DNA of 64,000 nt from SpSt-539 sp964549445 (GTDB lineage: Bacteria > Planctomycetota > Phycisphaerae > UBA1845 > UTPLA1). Within the stretch, counting starts at the first letter, position 1; each line of letters begins with the position of its first letter. The translations under genes and the position numbers were made by a program. Under the pieces are notes generated by a model that worked only from the letters and a program-made list of their open reading frames with translations, had not been told where the DNA came from and made no database searches. This document shows, in pieces, positions 17,986-27,220 of this stretch. The stretch lies in assembly GCA_964549445.1 (NCBI GenBank), contig CAZJVS010000017.1, forward strand, positions 1 through 64,000, written 5' to 3'.

Positions 17986-20900
17986 CTAGCGGCCGGGCGG
18001 CCGGGCGGCCGCCAGATCCTTCAGGCGAGACTCCGCCAGCGTCGACCACCGCGTTCCCGCGTGCTTCTCGATCACCGTCTTGAACTGCGTCCGTGCCTCG
18101 GCGGTCTTTCCGATCTCTTCGAGGCAACGCCCCGCCTCGAATAGCGCCCCCGCGCTCCATTCCGGATACGCATAGAGGATGTCGACCTTCAGCAGCTCCG
18201 TCGCCGCCTCGTCGTACTTCTTCATCGCGAACAGACACTCGCCGATCTGAAACTGCGCCCGCGCCGCCGTCGGTCCCTGGTGCCGCTCGACCACCTTTCG
18301 GTAAGCATCGATCGCCCGGCGATGTTTCCCCAGGTTCTCGAGCGCCCAGCCGACGCCGAATTGCGCCTGGAACCACGCCTCGTCGCTACCAAAGCGCTCA
18401 AGCCACGCCGCGAACGCCCGCTCGCTCTCCGGCCACCGCTGCAATGCCGCCGCCGCATCGCCCAATCGCAGCAGCGCCGGCCCGCAGACATCGCTCGACG
18501 CGAACTCCTTGTCGACGCGTTCGAAATAGCCGATCGCATCGCTCTGCCGCCCCGCCCTGTAGTTGCACTCGCCGGCAAAGAAGCACGCCGACGCAAGCAG
18601 CTTGCTCTGCGGATACTCCGCCACAAACTCGCCGAACAGCCGCGCCGCGTCCGAATGATGATCGAGTTTGTATTCGCATACGGCCAGCCGATACGCAGCC
18701 TGCTCCACGACCTCGGTCGGCGGCTGAACACCCTCAACCGCGGCCCGTTCGCGCAGCCTCAAGAGCAGCTTTCGCGCCGCGTCATAGCGCCCGCCGTTCG
18801 CCTCGATCTCCGCCAGCTCGAGCAAAGACGACAGCACCAGACTTCCGCCGCCCGCATCGATATGCGCTCGGTAAGCCGCCGCGGCTTCATCGTTTCTCCC
18901 GAGCGAACGCAGACACCACGCCTTCTCGTAGCGCAACGCATCGACGATGCCCGCGTCGAGCCGCCCGGCATCCTTCAACACGCCGTCGATCTGCGACGCG
19001 ACCTCGCCGCACTTGTTCTGCCGCGCCATGGCGATCATGATCTGCGCCCGCGCCGCCCCCACCCTCTCATGCTTTGCGTATTCCTTTAGAAATCGCCGCA
19101 ACGCTGCCTCGGCATCCGCGTCGCGGCCCCCCGCAGCCAGCGTCTGTGCCTGCCGGAACAGTGCCTCCGCCCGTACTCCCTCATCCGTCGTTCCGGCCGC
19201 GGCCGCTTCCAGCAGCGCCTCGGCTTTCGCCGTATCACCGCGTGCCGCCACGATGGCGGCCAGATGCGTCCGCGCATACGGCGCAAATCGCGAGTCCGCG
19301 CCTCCCACCAGCACGCGCTCAAACGCCGCCTCCGCCTGCTTCGGCTTGTTCAATTCCAGCATCGCTTGCCCGCGCTCAAACTCGGCCTGAATCCGGTGTG
19401 GACTCGCCTCGAACTGCGACAGCAACCGGTCATACGCGCCGACAGCCTTTTGCCACTCGCCTTGCCGCGCCCGCGCCAGGCCCAGCATCAACAGCGCCTG
19501 GTCCGCGCCCGCGGGCGACTCCGTCGTATCGAGATACTGCTCGAACCCCTGTTCGGCCGCCGCCCACTCGCCGCGCTGAAACGCGATATCCGCCAGCACC
19601 TGGAGCGCCGACCGCAGCGACGAATCCTTGCCCGCCTCGGCCGCGACCAGCTTCAACGCGGCCCGCGCTTCGTCCAGCTTGTTCAAGCGATGCAGCGCAA
19701 GCCCAAGCCGAAACCGCGCCTTGGTCGCATTCGCATCGTCGCCGTGTCGATCGACAAACGCCCGAAACGCGTCCGCCGCTCCCTGGGTATCACCGGACAG
19801 AAACAGGTTCTCCGCCACAAGGAACTCGACGCCCGCCGCCTGCGGCCGATCGCCGTACTTGCTGAGATACAGTCGACAGGCCGCCAAGCTCTTGTCATAG
19901 TTCCCCTGCTGGTGCTCCAACTCCGCGGTCAGTTGCAACGCCGCCCCGGCCAGTTCGTGTTTATCAAAGCGCGGGGCCGACGCGGCCAGTACTTGCAGCG
20001 CTGAATCGGCCTCACCCGCCCGCCACAGCGCCACGGCCCGGTCGTACGTCATCTCGGGAAGCAACTCGCTCTTCGGAAACTGCTCAATCGCCGCCGCCAA
20101 TCGCTGCGCCGCCTCCGGCGCACGCTCAAGCCGCAAACAGCACTTCGCCGCCCAATACGCCGCCGCGTCCGCGTTCGCACCGCCGGCCTTCGCCGTATTG
20201 TCAAAGTCTTTCAGCGCCTTGCGGTATTCCTTGAGTTCAAACAGCGCCCGCCCGCGCTGCATCCGCAACTCGCCCACCGCTTCGGCCGCCCCACCCTTGG
20301 CGATGAGTTCGTCCAGCATCGCAACCGCGTCGGCCGACGCCCCGCCCTCTGCCAGCACGCCCGCCAACCCGGCCCGCGCATCGGCCGCTAGCGGCGAATC
20401 TGCCCGCGAGAGCACGGCACGATAGTGCGTCGCGGCCAGCTCAGTCCGACCCAGGCGCTGCTCGCATTGCGCCAACAACAGCGTCGCCCGTTCGGCGACG
20501 GCCGCGTCGCCTCCGGCGCGGACGACCGCCTCAAACGTCTTCGCCGCGGCCGCGTCGTCCTGCTTCGCCGATTGCGCCAACCCGACGTACAGATCCATCC
20601 TCTGACGCGCCGCGCCGGTCACGCCGGGCCGCAATGATGCCTGGATCGCCTCGTCGTACCGCCCCGCCCGGTAAAGCGCCTCGACCCGACCGGACGCGGC
20701 CGCACCCGCCAGCCCGTCCGGAGGATTGCCTGCAAGCGCCCGCCCGAACGCATCCGCCGCCTCGGCATACTTCTTCTGCGCCAGCCGGCACTGCCCCAGC
20801 AGCACCTGCACCTCCGCCGCAAAATCGAATCCGCGGCGATCCGCCAGCGGCGAAAGTTCGGCCTCTGCCTCGTCAAATCGCTGCAACCGGAAGAGCGCAA

Positions 20901-21150
20901 CCCCCAGCCCATAGCGGGCCTGCGGCGCTTTCTCGTGCGTCCCGTGTTCGGCGAGAAACTTGCGATACTCCTTGCACGCCAGTTCGTGCAACCCCCGGTT
21001 CAGCAACCCATTCGCGCTAAGGTAATCGCGAATCGTCACATCGTCGGTCGCCGGCCCGCTCGTAGTTGGTGTCTGCGCCGTTGCGCCAACGACGGCCGTC
21101 AGCATGACGCCCGCCGCAACCCACATTCGAATCGGCAATCCAACACCCAC
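17986..21150 (-). CDS. Large exported TPR protein (CpoB/YbgF-like context)
   Basis: 1054 residues. A signal peptide (cleavage near VGATAQ) is followed almost to the end by tetratricopeptide repeats of about 34 residues, e.g. KEYRKFLAEHG...AEAELSPLADRRG, VEFLVAENLFLSGDTQGAADAFRAF, ECLFAMKKYDEAATELLKV. The start may be GTG 21150 or ATG 21126; both keep the signal. It is the first gene of the operon with ExbB, ExbD and the propeller protein. In Tol-Pal operons a periplasmic TPR protein (CpoB/YbgF) is the usual companion, and this may be its much larger counterpart. Repeat assignment is firm, the functional analogy is inferred. Confidence 0.85.
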   Translation of the reverse strand: MGVGLPIRMWVAAGVMLTAVVGATAQTPTTSGPATDDVTIRDYLSANGLLNRGLHELACKEYRKFLAEHGTHEKAPQARYGLGVALFRLQRFDEAEAELSPLADRRGFDFAAEVQVLLGQCRLAQKKYAEAADAFGRALAGNPPDGLAGAAASGRVEALYRAGRYDEAIQASLRPGVTGAARQRMDLYVGLAQSAKQDDAAAAKTFEAVVRAGGDAAVAERATLLLAQCEQRLGRTELAATHYRAVLSRADSPLAADARAGLAGVLAEGGASADAVAMLDELIAKGGAAEAVGELRMQRGRALFELKEYRKALKDFDNTAKAGGANADAAAYWAAKCCLRLERAPEAAQRLAAAIEQFPKSELLPEMTYDRAVALWRAGEADSALQVLAASAPRFDKHELAGAALQLTAELEHQQGNYDKSLAACRLYLSKYGDRPQAAGVEFLVAENLFLSGDTQGAADAFRAFVDRHGDDANATKARFRLGLALHRLNKLDEARAALKLVAAEAGKDSSLRSALQVLADIAFQRGEWAAAEQGFEQYLDTTESPAGADQALLMLGLARARQGEWQKAVGAYDRLLSQFEASPHRIQAEFERGQAMLELNKPKQAEAAFERVLVGGADSRFAPYARTHLAAIVAARGDTAKAEALLEAAAAGTTDEGVRAEALFRQAQTLAAGGRDADAEAALRRFLKEYAKHERVGAARAQIMIAMARQNKCGEVASQIDGVLKDAGRLDAGIVDALRYEKAWCLRSLGRNDEAAAAYRAHIDAGGGSLVLSSLLELAEIEANGGRYDAARKLLLRLRERAAVEGVQPPTEVVEQAAYRLAVCEYKLDHHSDAARLFGEFVAEYPQSKLLASACFFAGECNYRAGRQSDAIGYFERVDKEFASSDVCGPALLRLGDAAAALQRWPESERAFAAWLERFGSDEAWFQAQFGVGWALENLGKHRRAIDAYRKVVERHQGPTAARAQFQIGECLFAMKKYDEAATELLKVDILYAYPEWSAGALFEAGRCLEEIGKTAEARTQFKTVIEKHAGTRWSTLAESRLKDLAAARPPGR

Positions 21151-21234
21151 GATTGCGTCGCCTCCGACTGCTCGCGCGGACTTAGCGCAGCCGCCCGCGC
21201 GGAGTCTTCAATCCGGACCACCGAGGCCGGCCGG

Positions 21235-23931
21235 TTAGTTGTCCGAGTCCATCAGCGCCTTGTACCGCGCATCGTCGCGAATATTGTCGAGATCCGAATC
21301 CGACGTCATATGGTCGCGATCGGTATAGCCCGCGTCCCAGGCCTTCTTCAGCCAAGCCGTCGCGTTGTCCGCATCACCCATCCGCGAGTAGCCGCACGCG
21401 ATGTTGTAGAGCGAGTCGCCCTTGCGATAACCAAGCTCCGCCGACTTCTCAAATGCCTCGATCGCCTCGTCATACTTCTCATTACTGTGCAGCGCGAAGC
21501 CGAGTTCGTACCAGGTCCCGCCGTTCGCATCCTGCTGCTTCGCCTTGTCACGCAGCGCCGACAGCTCGTCGGACTCATCATCGTCATCGTCGGCGTCGTC
21601 CACGCGAGTCTCGACCGACACGCCATCCAGCGCGTCGGCGGCCCGCTCGACGGCCGACATCTTGGCGGCGATCTCCTTCAAGGCCTTCTGGCGGGCGGCC
21701 GCCTCGGCCGACACCGCCGAGATCTGCTGCTGGATGGCCTTCAACTTCGCCAGAGTCTCCGGGCTGCTGGCCTCCTTCAGCTCGTCCGCGTGTTCACGCA
21801 GTGCGTCAAGCTTTTCGTGCAGCCCCTCAAGCTGCGTCTCAACCTGCTCCTGCATCTGTTCGAGAGCGCTGGCTCCGCCGCGCGCCGCCTCAACCTTTGA
21901 CTTCATCAGCTTTTCGCGCGCTCGGCGCTCCTTGGCCGCCGGCGCCGCGCCCGGCCTCACCCGGATCGCCCGCGGCGCCGTGCCGCTCGGACCGGGCCCC
22001 GGCCGCGACGGCTCGATCAATCCAATGAACCCGCCGATCACGCCGTGCTGCCCCTCGGTCGCGTAGATTTCGATCCCGCCATCGACCGCCCGCACCCGGA
22101 TGGGAACGTCCTGCCGAATCATGAGCTGAGTCAACAACTCGAGCTTGCCATCATTCAGCCGGTAAACCTTAGCAATCACTGGACCGTCCGGCGACGGCGT
22201 CCCCGCAATCGCGACGCGCGGAGCGATTGCCGCGCGAGGCGTTCGCGGAAAGGTCGGCGGCGCGGGTGGCGCAGGAGTGCCAATGGGGTTCAGCATCGAC
22301 AATTGCCGGCTGAGTGCTTCAAGTTGCCGCTCCAGTCGGTCGAGCCGCGCTTCGAGATCATCGCGATCGCCGCCCGTTCGTGCCCGTGGCGCACGCGGTC
22401 CGTTCATCATGCTCGAATAAAGCGTCGACAGCACGTGCGGCAGCGGCGCCGGCGTGTGTACGCCCATGTAGGGTCGGTACGAATCGGCGGCCGGCGCAGG
22501 TGCCGGCGTCTCGTCGCACTCGGCCGTCGACTTGTGATGCTTCGCCTTCTCAGTCGGCGGGCACGAGAACACCGGCGCACCGGCGAACGCGAGCAGCGCC
22601 GGAATCACGGCCACCAGCACGCCTCCAACCGAGAGTCGCGGCTTTCCGCTTTCGGTCATGATCATGGTCAATCTCCTTGCAAATCGCCTCGCTCGCACGC
22701 TCACGACTCCGATGCCCACCGCGGGCGAAACGGAGCGACTACTTCCCACAAAATCCTGCGTCTGCAGCAGCGCCGTCGCATACGCCCGCCGCCCGCCCGG
22801 CAACAGCCACGTCACCCACGAATCGCAGCAGATCTCCGCTTCTTCGCGAATCCGTCGTCGCGCCCACCAGACGATTGGATGCCACCAGCACGCCGACACC
22901 GCCAGCGTCTCGATCAGCCGCACCCACTGGTCGCCGCGCCGCAGATGCGCCAGCTCGTGAACAAGAATCGCTCGGCGACCGGCTTCATCCAGGCGCTCCC
23001 ACAACGCGCGGGGCAGGTACAACCTCGGAAATACGATGCCGGCCACCATCGGCGAAACCGCGGCATCCGTCATCCAGGCGGTCGGCCGGCGAAGCAGCTT
23101 GACCGCACGCGCCGCACCCTCGACTCGGGTAACAACCTCTCTCGGTGCGGGCGTCGCGCCGCGCATGTTCTTCCGGAAGCTTCGACCGGCTGCGAAGTAA
23201 ATTATCAGGAATACGGCGCTGCCGATGCTCCAAGCGACAACCGGCGCTGGCGGCATCATGCCACGCAGCCGCACAATGCCACGAGAAGATTCGCCCCGGG
23301 CTTGTTGCCAGCCCCTCGCCGCCGCGTCGAGCAATATCCTTCCGGCGGCGACACCGGCAGTCCGAACCCGTTCGCTCAGCGTCGGAGCGGGCTTCGCCAC
23401 CGCCGACGACTCAAGCTGGCGCGGTGAGTCAATGATCCGCGGCACTTCCACGGCCGCCGGCACCGCCCTCTCTGCAGGGATCGGTTGGGGTACAACGACG
23501 ACGGTCGGTTCGGGTTTGTTGGCAGGAGTAGCGACTTCAAGCGTCGTCGGATGTTCGACCGGGTCGAGCCCGCGTGCGAGCAGGTGGGGCTTGTCCGGCC
23601 CGGTTCGAACATCCGTCGACGCCGGAATCAATACAGTGCTCCAGTCCACCGCCTCCAGCGCGGGGACCGATTCGATGACGGACGTCGGTGCATCCGTCGG
23701 GACTGCGACGGGTTTCCTAACCCGTCGCTCGGCCAAGCGTCGCGAAGCGCCCAACATGACCGGCATCGCGATCGGAAGGATCAGAACCGTCAGCCACAGC
23801 GAATGCCGCGTCGCCGGCCGGCACCGCCCCCACCGGCAGATCGCCCAGACCAGCGCCGCCGCCGGCACGACCGTCCAGGCGTTTCGCCAGACAGCATCCA
23901 TTGCCGTCACAAGCCAGTTCGCCGCCGTCAT
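21235..23931 (-). CDS. M56 (BlaR1-like) membrane metallopeptidase with coiled coil and TPR-like tail
   Basis: 898 residues. The N-terminal part has hydrophobic segments and the M56 zinc motif AILVHELAHLRRGD (about residues 318-331), with a downstream EEAEICCDSWV providing the third ligand. In BlaR1/MecR1 this protease is activated by a C-terminal penicillin-binding sensor. Here the second half instead has a hinge, a coiled coil (RLDRLERQLEALSRQLSM; then EQMQEQVETQLEGLHEKLDALREH) and a C-terminal TPR/Sel1-like segment (KYDEAIEAFEKSAELGYRKG). The ATG is 4 bases past the blaI-like stop with GGAG upstream, so the two are translationally linked. Likely cleaves the repressor in response to an unknown envelope signal. 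Confidence 0.88.
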   Translation of the reverse strand: MTAANWLVTAMDAVWRNAWTVVPAAALVWAICRWGRCRPATRHSLWLTVLILPIAMPVMLGASRRLAERRVRKPVAVPTDAPTSVIESVPALEAVDWSTVLIPASTDVRTGPDKPHLLARGLDPVEHPTTLEVATPANKPEPTVVVVPQPIPAERAVPAAVEVPRIIDSPRQLESSAVAKPAPTLSERVRTAGVAAGRILLDAAARGWQQARGESSRGIVRLRGMMPPAPVVAWSIGSAVFLIIYFAAGRSFRKNMRGATPAPREVVTRVEGAARAVKLLRRPTAWMTDAAVSPMVAGIVFPRLYLPRALWERLDEAGRRAILVHELAHLRRGDQWVRLIETLAVSACWWHPIVWWARRRIREEAEICCDSWVTWLLPGGRRAYATALLQTQDFVGSSRSVSPAVGIGVVSVRARRFARRLTMIMTESGKPRLSVGGVLVAVIPALLAFAGAPVFSCPPTEKAKHHKSTAECDETPAPAPAADSYRPYMGVHTPAPLPHVLSTLYSSMMNGPRAPRARTGGDRDDLEARLDRLERQLEALSRQLSMLNPIGTPAPPAPPTFPRTPRAAIAPRVAIAGTPSPDGPVIAKVYRLNDGKLELLTQLMIRQDVPIRVRAVDGGIEIYATEGQHGVIGGFIGLIEPSRPGPGPSGTAPRAIRVRPGAAPAAKERRAREKLMKSKVEAARGGASALEQMQEQVETQLEGLHEKLDALREHADELKEASSPETLAKLKAIQQQISAVSAEAAARQKALKEIAAKMSAVERAADALDGVSVETRVDDADDDDDESDELSALRDKAKQQDANGGTWYELGFALHSNEKYDEAIEAFEKSAELGYRKGDSLYNIACGYSRMGDADNATAWLKKAWDAGYTDRDHMTSDSDLDNIRDDARYKALMDSDN

Positions 23932-23935
23932 GGGC

Positions 23936-24337
23936 TCAGCTCCCGGTTTCGGGTTTCTGGGTGTCCAGCCGTTCGATCAACCGTTGGAGTGCGTCAATCT
24001 CTTTGGGAGTAAGATGTTCGCTTTGGACCAGTTGCATGACCAGCGGCCCGGCCGCACCGTCGTACAACTCTTGGATTAACGACCGCAGCCGCGACCGGCT
24101 CACGCGTTCCCGCGAAAGTTTCGCACGGAAAACGTAGGCCAGGCCGGACTTATCGCTGCGGACATGCCCCTTCTGCTCGAGCCGGGTTAGAAACGTCAGG
24201 ACGGTGGTATAGGCGACCCGCCGCCCGTTCTCGTGCAGCCGCCCCATCACCTGCCGCACGTTGGCCGGCCCGATCTCCCACAGGACCTTGAGCACGTCCA
24301 GCTCGGCCGATCCCAGTTCCAGCTCTTTCTCGCTCAT
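23936..24337 (-). CDS. BlaI/MecI/CopY family repressor
   Basis: 133 residues from ATG 24337 (MSEKELELGSAELDVLKVLW); the frame extends upstream but the family start is here, and GGAGG lies about 12 bases before. Winged helix: ANVRQVMGRLHENGRRVAYTTVLTFLTRLEQKGHV, the canonical BlaI signature region, followed by the dimerisation helices ending near ERLDTQKPE. Such repressors are inactivated by cleavage through the partner M56 protease encoded next. Its own promoter overlaps two matching sites at 24364-24375 and 24387-24398, suggesting autoregulation. Confidence 0.92.
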   Translation of the reverse strand: MSEKELELGSAELDVLKVLWEIGPANVRQVMGRLHENGRRVAYTTVLTFLTRLEQKGHVRSDKSGLAYVFRAKLSRERVSRSRLRSLIQELYDGAAGPLVMQLVQSEHLTPKEIDALQRLIERLDTQKPETGS

Positions 24338-24363
24338 CGAAGCCCGCGCCTCCGCTGCCTCAA

Positions 24364-24375
24364 CTACGAATGTCG
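24364..24375 (-). promoter_or_regulatory. Putative BlaI operator copy 2 (start-site)
   Basis: CTACGAATGTCG on the plus strand; an imperfect dyad keeping AC-N4-GT, the core also present in known BlaI/MecI operators (ACA-NN-TGT). It covers the expected transcription start of the blaI promoter. Confidence 0.55.
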
Positions 24376-24380
24376 AAGCT

Positions 24381-24409
24381 ATCCTACTACAAACGTCGGA
24401 GGATGTCAA
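24381..24409 (-). promoter_or_regulatory. blaI promoter
   Basis: On the minus strand TTGACA (24409-24404), a 17-base spacer and TAGGAT (24386-24381). The start would fall near 24374, giving a leader of about 37 bases to ATG 24337. Confidence 0.65.
24387..24398 (-). promoter_or_regulatory. Putative BlaI operator copy 1 (spacer)
   Basis: CTACAAACGTCG on the plus strand, matching copy 2 at 10 of 12 positions and offset from it by 23 bases, about two helical turns. It lies wholly in the -35/-10 spacer, so occupancy would block polymerase. Confidence 0.55.
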
Positions 24410-24512
24410 TCAGTTCGCGCCGCCATCAAAAAAAGTTTGCGTCGCATGTGAACTTCCGAAGCGAACTAAGCCTGGGAGAGCTCGGGTGCGGGCGGGACGC
24501 TTGGGGTGTGGT

Positions 24513-24518
24513 TATAAT
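24513..24518 (+). promoter_or_regulatory. -10 TATAAT before the radical SAM operon
   Basis: Perfect TATAAT, with a predicted start near 24525 and AGGAA 7 bases before GTG 24542. No good -35 is visible. It is the only promoter-like element found ahead of the eight-gene cluster. Confidence 0.4.
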
Positions 24519-24541
24519 GTGGTTGGGGTCAGGAACGCTCC

Positions 24542-25414
24542 GTGCACACACTGCCTTCCTTGTTGCCGGCCAGACCGACCCGCGATGAACTCATCGGACG
24601 AATGCAGCGCGCGAGAGAGATGCTTGAGAGCTGCACGATCTGCGAATGGCGGTGTGGTATTAATCGTGTCACCGGCCAGCCGGCGCCATGCCGCCTTAAC
24701 GATCAAACCTTCGTCTTCAACCAGTACTTGAGCGTGACGGAAGAAGTCGAAGTCGTTCCGACTCTGCGTATCTACTTGGCCGGCTGTAACTTCCGATGCC
24801 GATTCTGCGACACCGCTCCGACCTGCTTTGAGCCGACCGTCGGCCGTCCCCTTGACGCCTTCTACCTCAGCGACGATTTGAGCGCCGCTGCTCGCAAGGG
24901 TGCCCGCACGGTCAGTTTCCTGGGCGGGGAGCCGACTCTTCACCCTCACAGCTTGCTCAAATTTGCCGCCGCGGCGACCGAGCGCCTGCCCATGGTGGTC
25001 AACACAAATCTCTACATGACTCCCGAGACAATCAACCTACTCGACGGCGCAGTCGATCTTTACCTCGGCGACTTCAAATTCGGCAACGACCAATGCGCCA
25101 AGTCTGTGGCCGGAATCTCTCCATATGTTGAGATCATCCAAAGGAACCTGCTGGACATCGTCGGACGTACGCCAATCATCGTCCGGCATCTCCTGATGCC
25201 GGGGCACTTTAGCTGCTGCTTCAAGTCCCTCACGAGCTGGCTCTCGGACCGACTTCCCGGGACCCGGTTCGCACTGCACACCGGCTACGTACCCTGCTGG
25301 CGCGCTGAATCAGACCCCGCACTGGGTCGCCTCACGAACCGACAAGAAATCCGCGATGCAATCCAACACCTTGAAACGTTGAGACTGAACTGGAGCAGCG
25401 ATGGGAACGCCTGA
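24542..25414 (+). CDS. Radical SAM enzyme, PflX-like
   Basis: 290 residues from GTG 24542. The radical SAM cluster ligands are Cys82, Cys86 and Cys89 in GCNFRCRFCDT, followed by FLGGEPTLHP (the GGE SAM-binding motif). An N-terminal cysteine group (CTICEWRCGI...PAPC; Cys31, 34, 38, 50) resembles the extra motif of PflX/COG1313 proteins, which look like activating enzymes without a known substrate. The C-terminal half is barrel-like (YLGDFKFGND, PIIVRHLLMPGH). It is the first of eight co-directional genes; its stop overlaps the next start by 14 bases. It would generate a radical or modify a partner, possibly one of the small proteins downstream, but this is inference. Confidence 0.85.
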   Translation: MHTLPSLLPARPTRDELIGRMQRAREMLESCTICEWRCGINRVTGQPAPCRLNDQTFVFNQYLSVTEEVEVVPTLRIYLAGCNFRCRFCDTAPTCFEPTVGRPLDAFYLSDDLSAAARKGARTVSFLGGEPTLHPHSLLKFAAAATERLPMVVNTNLYMTPETINLLDGAVDLYLGDFKFGNDQCAKSVAGISPYVEIIQRNLLDIVGRTPIIVRHLLMPGHFSCCFKSLTSWLSDRLPGTRFALHTGYVPCWRAESDPALGRLTNRQEIRDAIQHLETLRLNWSSDGNA

Positions 25415-25601
25415 AAGCAAGCCGCTGGTAGCCGAGCCTGCCGCCGGGACCGCCATCTTCACGATCGGCGTCGACGGTCGACTCTATTGTCACGACGTAA
25501 CCCCCGAGTTGTTGCAGGTCTTGGTCGAGATTTGTCCGGAGAATCCGAGTCTGCACGCCCGAATCGAGACGCTGGGTATGACGAATGAAGGACTGAAATG
25601 A
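25401..25601 (+). CDS. Small hypothetical protein (66 residues) in the Ycf46 operon
   Basis: 66 residues, unknown family. The centre, FTIGVDGRLYCHDVTPEL, suggests two beta strands then a helix (LLQVLVEIC). It has two cysteines, which could be substrate residues for the radical SAM enzyme encoded just upstream. It overlaps both neighbours, by 14 bases upstream and by ATGA downstream, which argues strongly that it is translated as part of the operon. Confidence 0.7.
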   Translation: MGTPESKPLVAEPAAGTAIFTIGVDGRLYCHDVTPELLQVLVEICPENPSLHARIETLGMTNEGLK

Positions 25602-27190
25602 GCGCGACACCACCAAAGGAAGCGACGCCGACCTCTCGGCCCGCACGCGACGAACTTGAACTGCTCATTCGTGCACGCTACCCCATCATTTACATCATCA
25701 GCTGGGAGGAAGGCCGAGTCGAACTCCGGTTGCGTGAGATTGCCGCAAGACGCAACAAACAACTCTATTGTTGGTCGGTAACAACCGGAATCATGAAATC
25801 GGGAGCGGTCGCAGCCGGTCCGAGGAGCAAGGATCTCGCAGATCCGATCGAGGCGCTGGACTCGGTGATCGAAAACAAAGAGCCCGCCATTTATCTTTTC
25901 AAGGACTTCCATCCTTTCATGCGGGCGCGCGACAACAACGCCGCGATCATTCGAAAACTGCGAGAGGTCGCGCGCGCCCTCAGTGACAGCTACAAAACGC
26001 TGGTCATTTGCAGCCCGCTCGTCGATATCGCCCCGGAACTCGAGAAGGACCTTACTGTCCTCGACTTCCCCCTGCCGAAGGCAGCCGACTTCGACCGTCT
26101 GCTCCAGCGAATTTGCGACGACGTCTCAGCGCACAGCAAGCTGAAATTGGCCCTGACGCCGGTGGACCGCGAAAAGCTGATCCAGGCTGCCCTTGGCCTC
26201 ACTCTCCAGGAGGCCGAGAACGTCTTTGCCAAGACAATTGTCAATGACGGGAAACTCTCTGCTGATGACGTCTCTGTGGTTTTCTCCGAGAAGCAGCAGA
26301 TTATCCGTAAGAGCGGCCTGCTCGAATACTATGAATCGTCGACTGCAGTTGAAGACGTTGGCGGCCTCGAACTATTGAAGGAATGGTTGCGAAAACGCTC
26401 GCTTGCGTTCTCGGACCGCGCTCGAACTTTCGGTTTGCCGGCCCCCAAAGGTGTCCTGCTCGTAGGCGTACAGGGTTGCGGTAAGAGTCTCTGCGCCAAG
26501 GCAGTCGCACGCATGTGGAACATGCCCCTGCTCCGCTTCGATATGGGGCGCATGTTCGCCAGTCTGGTCGGTTCTTCGGAGGAAAACATCCGCCGTGCCA
26601 TCAGTGTCGCCGAGAGCATCGCACCGGTCGTGCTCTGGGCCGACGAAATTGACAAGGCCTTCGCCGGCTCACAGGGGTCCGCCAATACGGACGGTGGAAC
26701 GACGGCCCGCGTCATGAGCACCTTTCTGACCTGGCTCAGCGAGAAGCAGAAGCCCGTATTCGTCCTCGCCACAGCGAACAATATCTCGCAACTTCCCCCC
26801 GAACTGTTGCGAAAGGGCCGGCTCGATGAGATCTTCTTCGTCGACCTCCCCAACACCGCCGAACGCGCCCAGATATTCGAGATTCACCTTCGCAAACGCG
26901 GTCGCGATCCAGCAAGAATCGACCTTCCTCAGCTGACGGCAGCCGCCGAAGGCTTCAGCGGCGCCGAGATCGAGGAAGCGATCATCAGCTCGCTGTATGA
27001 CGTGTTCTATTCCGAGAAGGACCTCGAAACACCCGACATTCTCGCAAGTATCCGCCAAACCGTGCCGCTCTCGCGCACGATGGCAGAGGGCATTTCGGCC
27101 CTGCGCGCATGGGCGGAAGGAAGGGCTCGGTTTGCTTCTCGTCGGGATCAGGAGTCCGTCGGAGCCGCACGCCGCAAACTGGAGATGTGA
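25598..27190 (+). CDS. AAA+ ATPase, Ycf46-like
   Basis: 530 residues. The N-terminal domain (about 1-200) starts with RARYPIIYIISWEEGRVE and is the region that marks the Ycf46 group of cyanobacteria and red-algal plastids. The AAA+ core has Walker A GVQGCGKS (about 288-295), Walker B VVLWADEIDKAF, sensor 1 FVLATANN and the arginine region LLRKGRLDEIFFVDLP, followed by a helical lid (AAAEGFSGAEIEEAI). FtsH/ARC-like subtype by motif form, without a protease domain. The start ATGA overlaps the previous stop. DUF1257- and DUF2997-like genes follow, the partners often found with this ATPase. Confidence 0.88.
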   Translation: MSATPPKEATPTSRPARDELELLIRARYPIIYIISWEEGRVELRLREIAARRNKQLYCWSVTTGIMKSGAVAAGPRSKDLADPIEALDSVIENKEPAIYLFKDFHPFMRARDNNAAIIRKLREVARALSDSYKTLVICSPLVDIAPELEKDLTVLDFPLPKAADFDRLLQRICDDVSAHSKLKLALTPVDREKLIQAALGLTLQEAENVFAKTIVNDGKLSADDVSVVFSEKQQIIRKSGLLEYYESSTAVEDVGGLELLKEWLRKRSLAFSDRARTFGLPAPKGVLLVGVQGCGKSLCAKAVARMWNMPLLRFDMGRMFASLVGSSEENIRRAISVAESIAPVVLWADEIDKAFAGSQGSANTDGGTTARVMSTFLTWLSEKQKPVFVLATANNISQLPPELLRKGRLDEIFFVDLPNTAERAQIFEIHLRKRGRDPARIDLPQLTAAAEGFSGAEIEEAIISSLYDVFYSEKDLETPDILASIRQTVPLSRTMAEGISALRAWAEGRARFASRRDQESVGAARRKLEM

Positions 27191-27220
27191 GCAATCATCT
27201 AAACTTCAAGAGGAGTGACC

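Noticed and set aside
24361..24400. CTACRAAYGTCG pair as a two-unit CRISPR or random repeat
   Set aside because: Only two short units, and their placement on the promoter fits operators better.
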